From Desulfuromonadales bacterium (GTDB lineage Bacteria > Desulfobacterota > Desulfuromonadia > Desulfuromonadales > UBA2294): DNA of 5,125 bases. The translations under genes and the position numbers were made by a program. Of this stretch, positions 4,530 to 5,125 are shown one piece after another (positions within the stretch are counted from its first letter, which is position 1; every line of letters starts with the position of its first letter). The notes under the pieces were generated by a model. That model was not told the DNA's origin. It did not search any database and was given only the letters and a program-made list of their open reading frames with translations. The DNA is taken from positions 1-5,125 of the forward strand of contig JAUVAJ010000159.1 in the NCBI GenBank assembly GCA_030591795.1. Direction: 5' to 3'.

Positions 4530-5125
4530 ATGTTCCTGCCCATTGGTGACAGTCCTAACCCGCCCGGTACTCCATGGTTGACCTACACGTTGATCGGTTT
4601 GAACGTGGTGGTGTTTTTCTTTTTGTCGGTACCGTTGTTATCACAGGCTCCCAACCTTAACGATCCACTATTGTATGAATTTTTGCAGGGGATCGGTCTC
4701 AATGGAGCGATTCCGGAAGCGATGATCCTGCAGAATTTTACTGAATATGACCTGTTTGTTTACCGTTATGGCTATCGACCGGCTGAGCCGGGGTTGTTGA
4801 ATCTGTTCAGCTCCATGTTTCTGCATGTCAACCTGATGCACCTGTTTGGCAATATGTTGTTCTTGTGGATTTACGGTGATAATGTCGAATACCGTCTTGG
4901 CCGTGTCGGCTATCTTGCCGCCTACCTGCTGACCGGGATCGCCTCAATCCTGTTTTTCTCGATGTTTGTGCCTGACTCCAATGTGCCGATGATCGGTGCT
5001 TCCGGGGCAATTTCCGGTGTACTCGGTTTCTATTTCATCTGGTTCAAGCGAAATCAGGTGAAGGTGTTTGTTTTTCTGTTCCCGATTATCATGAACGTGA
5101 TCATGATGCCTGCCCGACTGGTACT
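4530..5125 (+). CDS. Rhomboid family intramembrane serine protease (3' end missing)
   Basis: The first 198 codons are present; the reading frame is still open at the window end. The N-terminus MFLPIGDSPNPPGTPW is the usual opening of bacterial rhomboids and supports the ATG at 4530, although only a weak purine stretch precedes it. TM1 is about 17-37, then a long loop (about 38-92) occupies the L1 position. The oxyanion/active-site segment is HVNLMHLFGN, where H104 and N108 match GlpG H150 and N154. The catalytic serine is S158 in GASGAISG. The second catalytic residue, a histidine in a later TM segment, lies beyond the window. Rhomboids cut substrate TM helices inside the inner membrane. The 59-nt gap after the channel gene holds no terminator or obvious promoter, so co-transcription is plausible. 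Activity cannot be confirmed without the missing histidine. Confidence 0.92.
   Translation, partial: MFLPIGDSPNPPGTPWLTYTLIGLNVVVFFFLSVPLLSQAPNLNDPLLYEFLQGIGLNGAIPEAMILQNFTEYDLFVYRYGYRPAEPGLLNLFSSMFLHVNLMHLFGNMLFLWIYGDNVEYRLGRVGYLAAYLLTGIASILFFSMFVPDSNVPMIGASGAISGVLGFYFIWFKRNQVKVFVFLFPIIMNVIMMPARLV

Noticed and set aside
4828..5010. Minus-strand 60-codon frame opposite the rhomboid gene
   Set aside because: It overlaps the active-site region of a well-supported rhomboid frame and looks like no known protein.

Overview
The window reads as ordinary chromosomal DNA from a Gram-negative bacterium, most likely a Desulfuromonadales/Geobacterales-type deltaproteobacterium. This placement is an inference. 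It rests on a two-TM potassium channel with tandem RCK units laid out like GsuK of Geobacter sulfurreducens, on a lysine/alanine-rich histone H1-like protein, and on a CcdA gene paired with a thioredoxin-like lipoprotein. There are no transposases, phage genes, CRISPR arrays, tRNAs or rRNAs.

Layout. (1) Positions 28-599 (+) form a self-contained unit: a good sigma70-type promoter, a perfect Shine-Dalgarno, a 147-residue H1-like basic protein ending in four KPKKA-type repeats, and a strong intrinsic terminator. (2) Positions 600-720 hold a degenerate inverted repeat of a REP/MITE-like type, between convergent genes. (3) Positions 721-2583 (-) carry three genes, listed here in transcription order: a thioredoxin-fold lipoprotein, a six-TM CcdA-type thiol:disulfide transporter 4 nt further on, and, after a 119-nt gap with its own possible promoter, a FAHD1-like fumarylacetoacetate hydrolase family enzyme. 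(4) Positions 2584-2775 are a divergent promoter region. (5) Positions 2776-5125 (+) carry the RCK potassium channel and, 59 nt downstream, the first 198 codons of a rhomboid intramembrane protease that runs off the window end.

How the genes fit together. The lipoprotein and CcdA almost certainly form an envelope redox pair: CcdA carries reducing equivalents from cytoplasmic thioredoxin across the inner membrane, and the lipoprotein is the likely recipient. The lipoprotein is the most unusual item here. Its thioredoxin active site reads N-G-G-P-C instead of W-C-G-P-C, so the usual nucleophilic cysteine is a glycine and only one active-site thiol remains. The channel and rhomboid may be co-transcribed, but no functional link can be read from the sequence. 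The FAHD1-like enzyme is a small central-metabolism hydrolase/decarboxylase/tautomerase with no evident link to its neighbours.

I see no clearly new multi-gene system. The best leads are the single-cysteine thioredoxin-like partner of CcdA, the bipartite Arg-head/Lys-tail DNA-binding protein with in-frame 57-bp repeats, and the hairpin-forming intergenic repeat.
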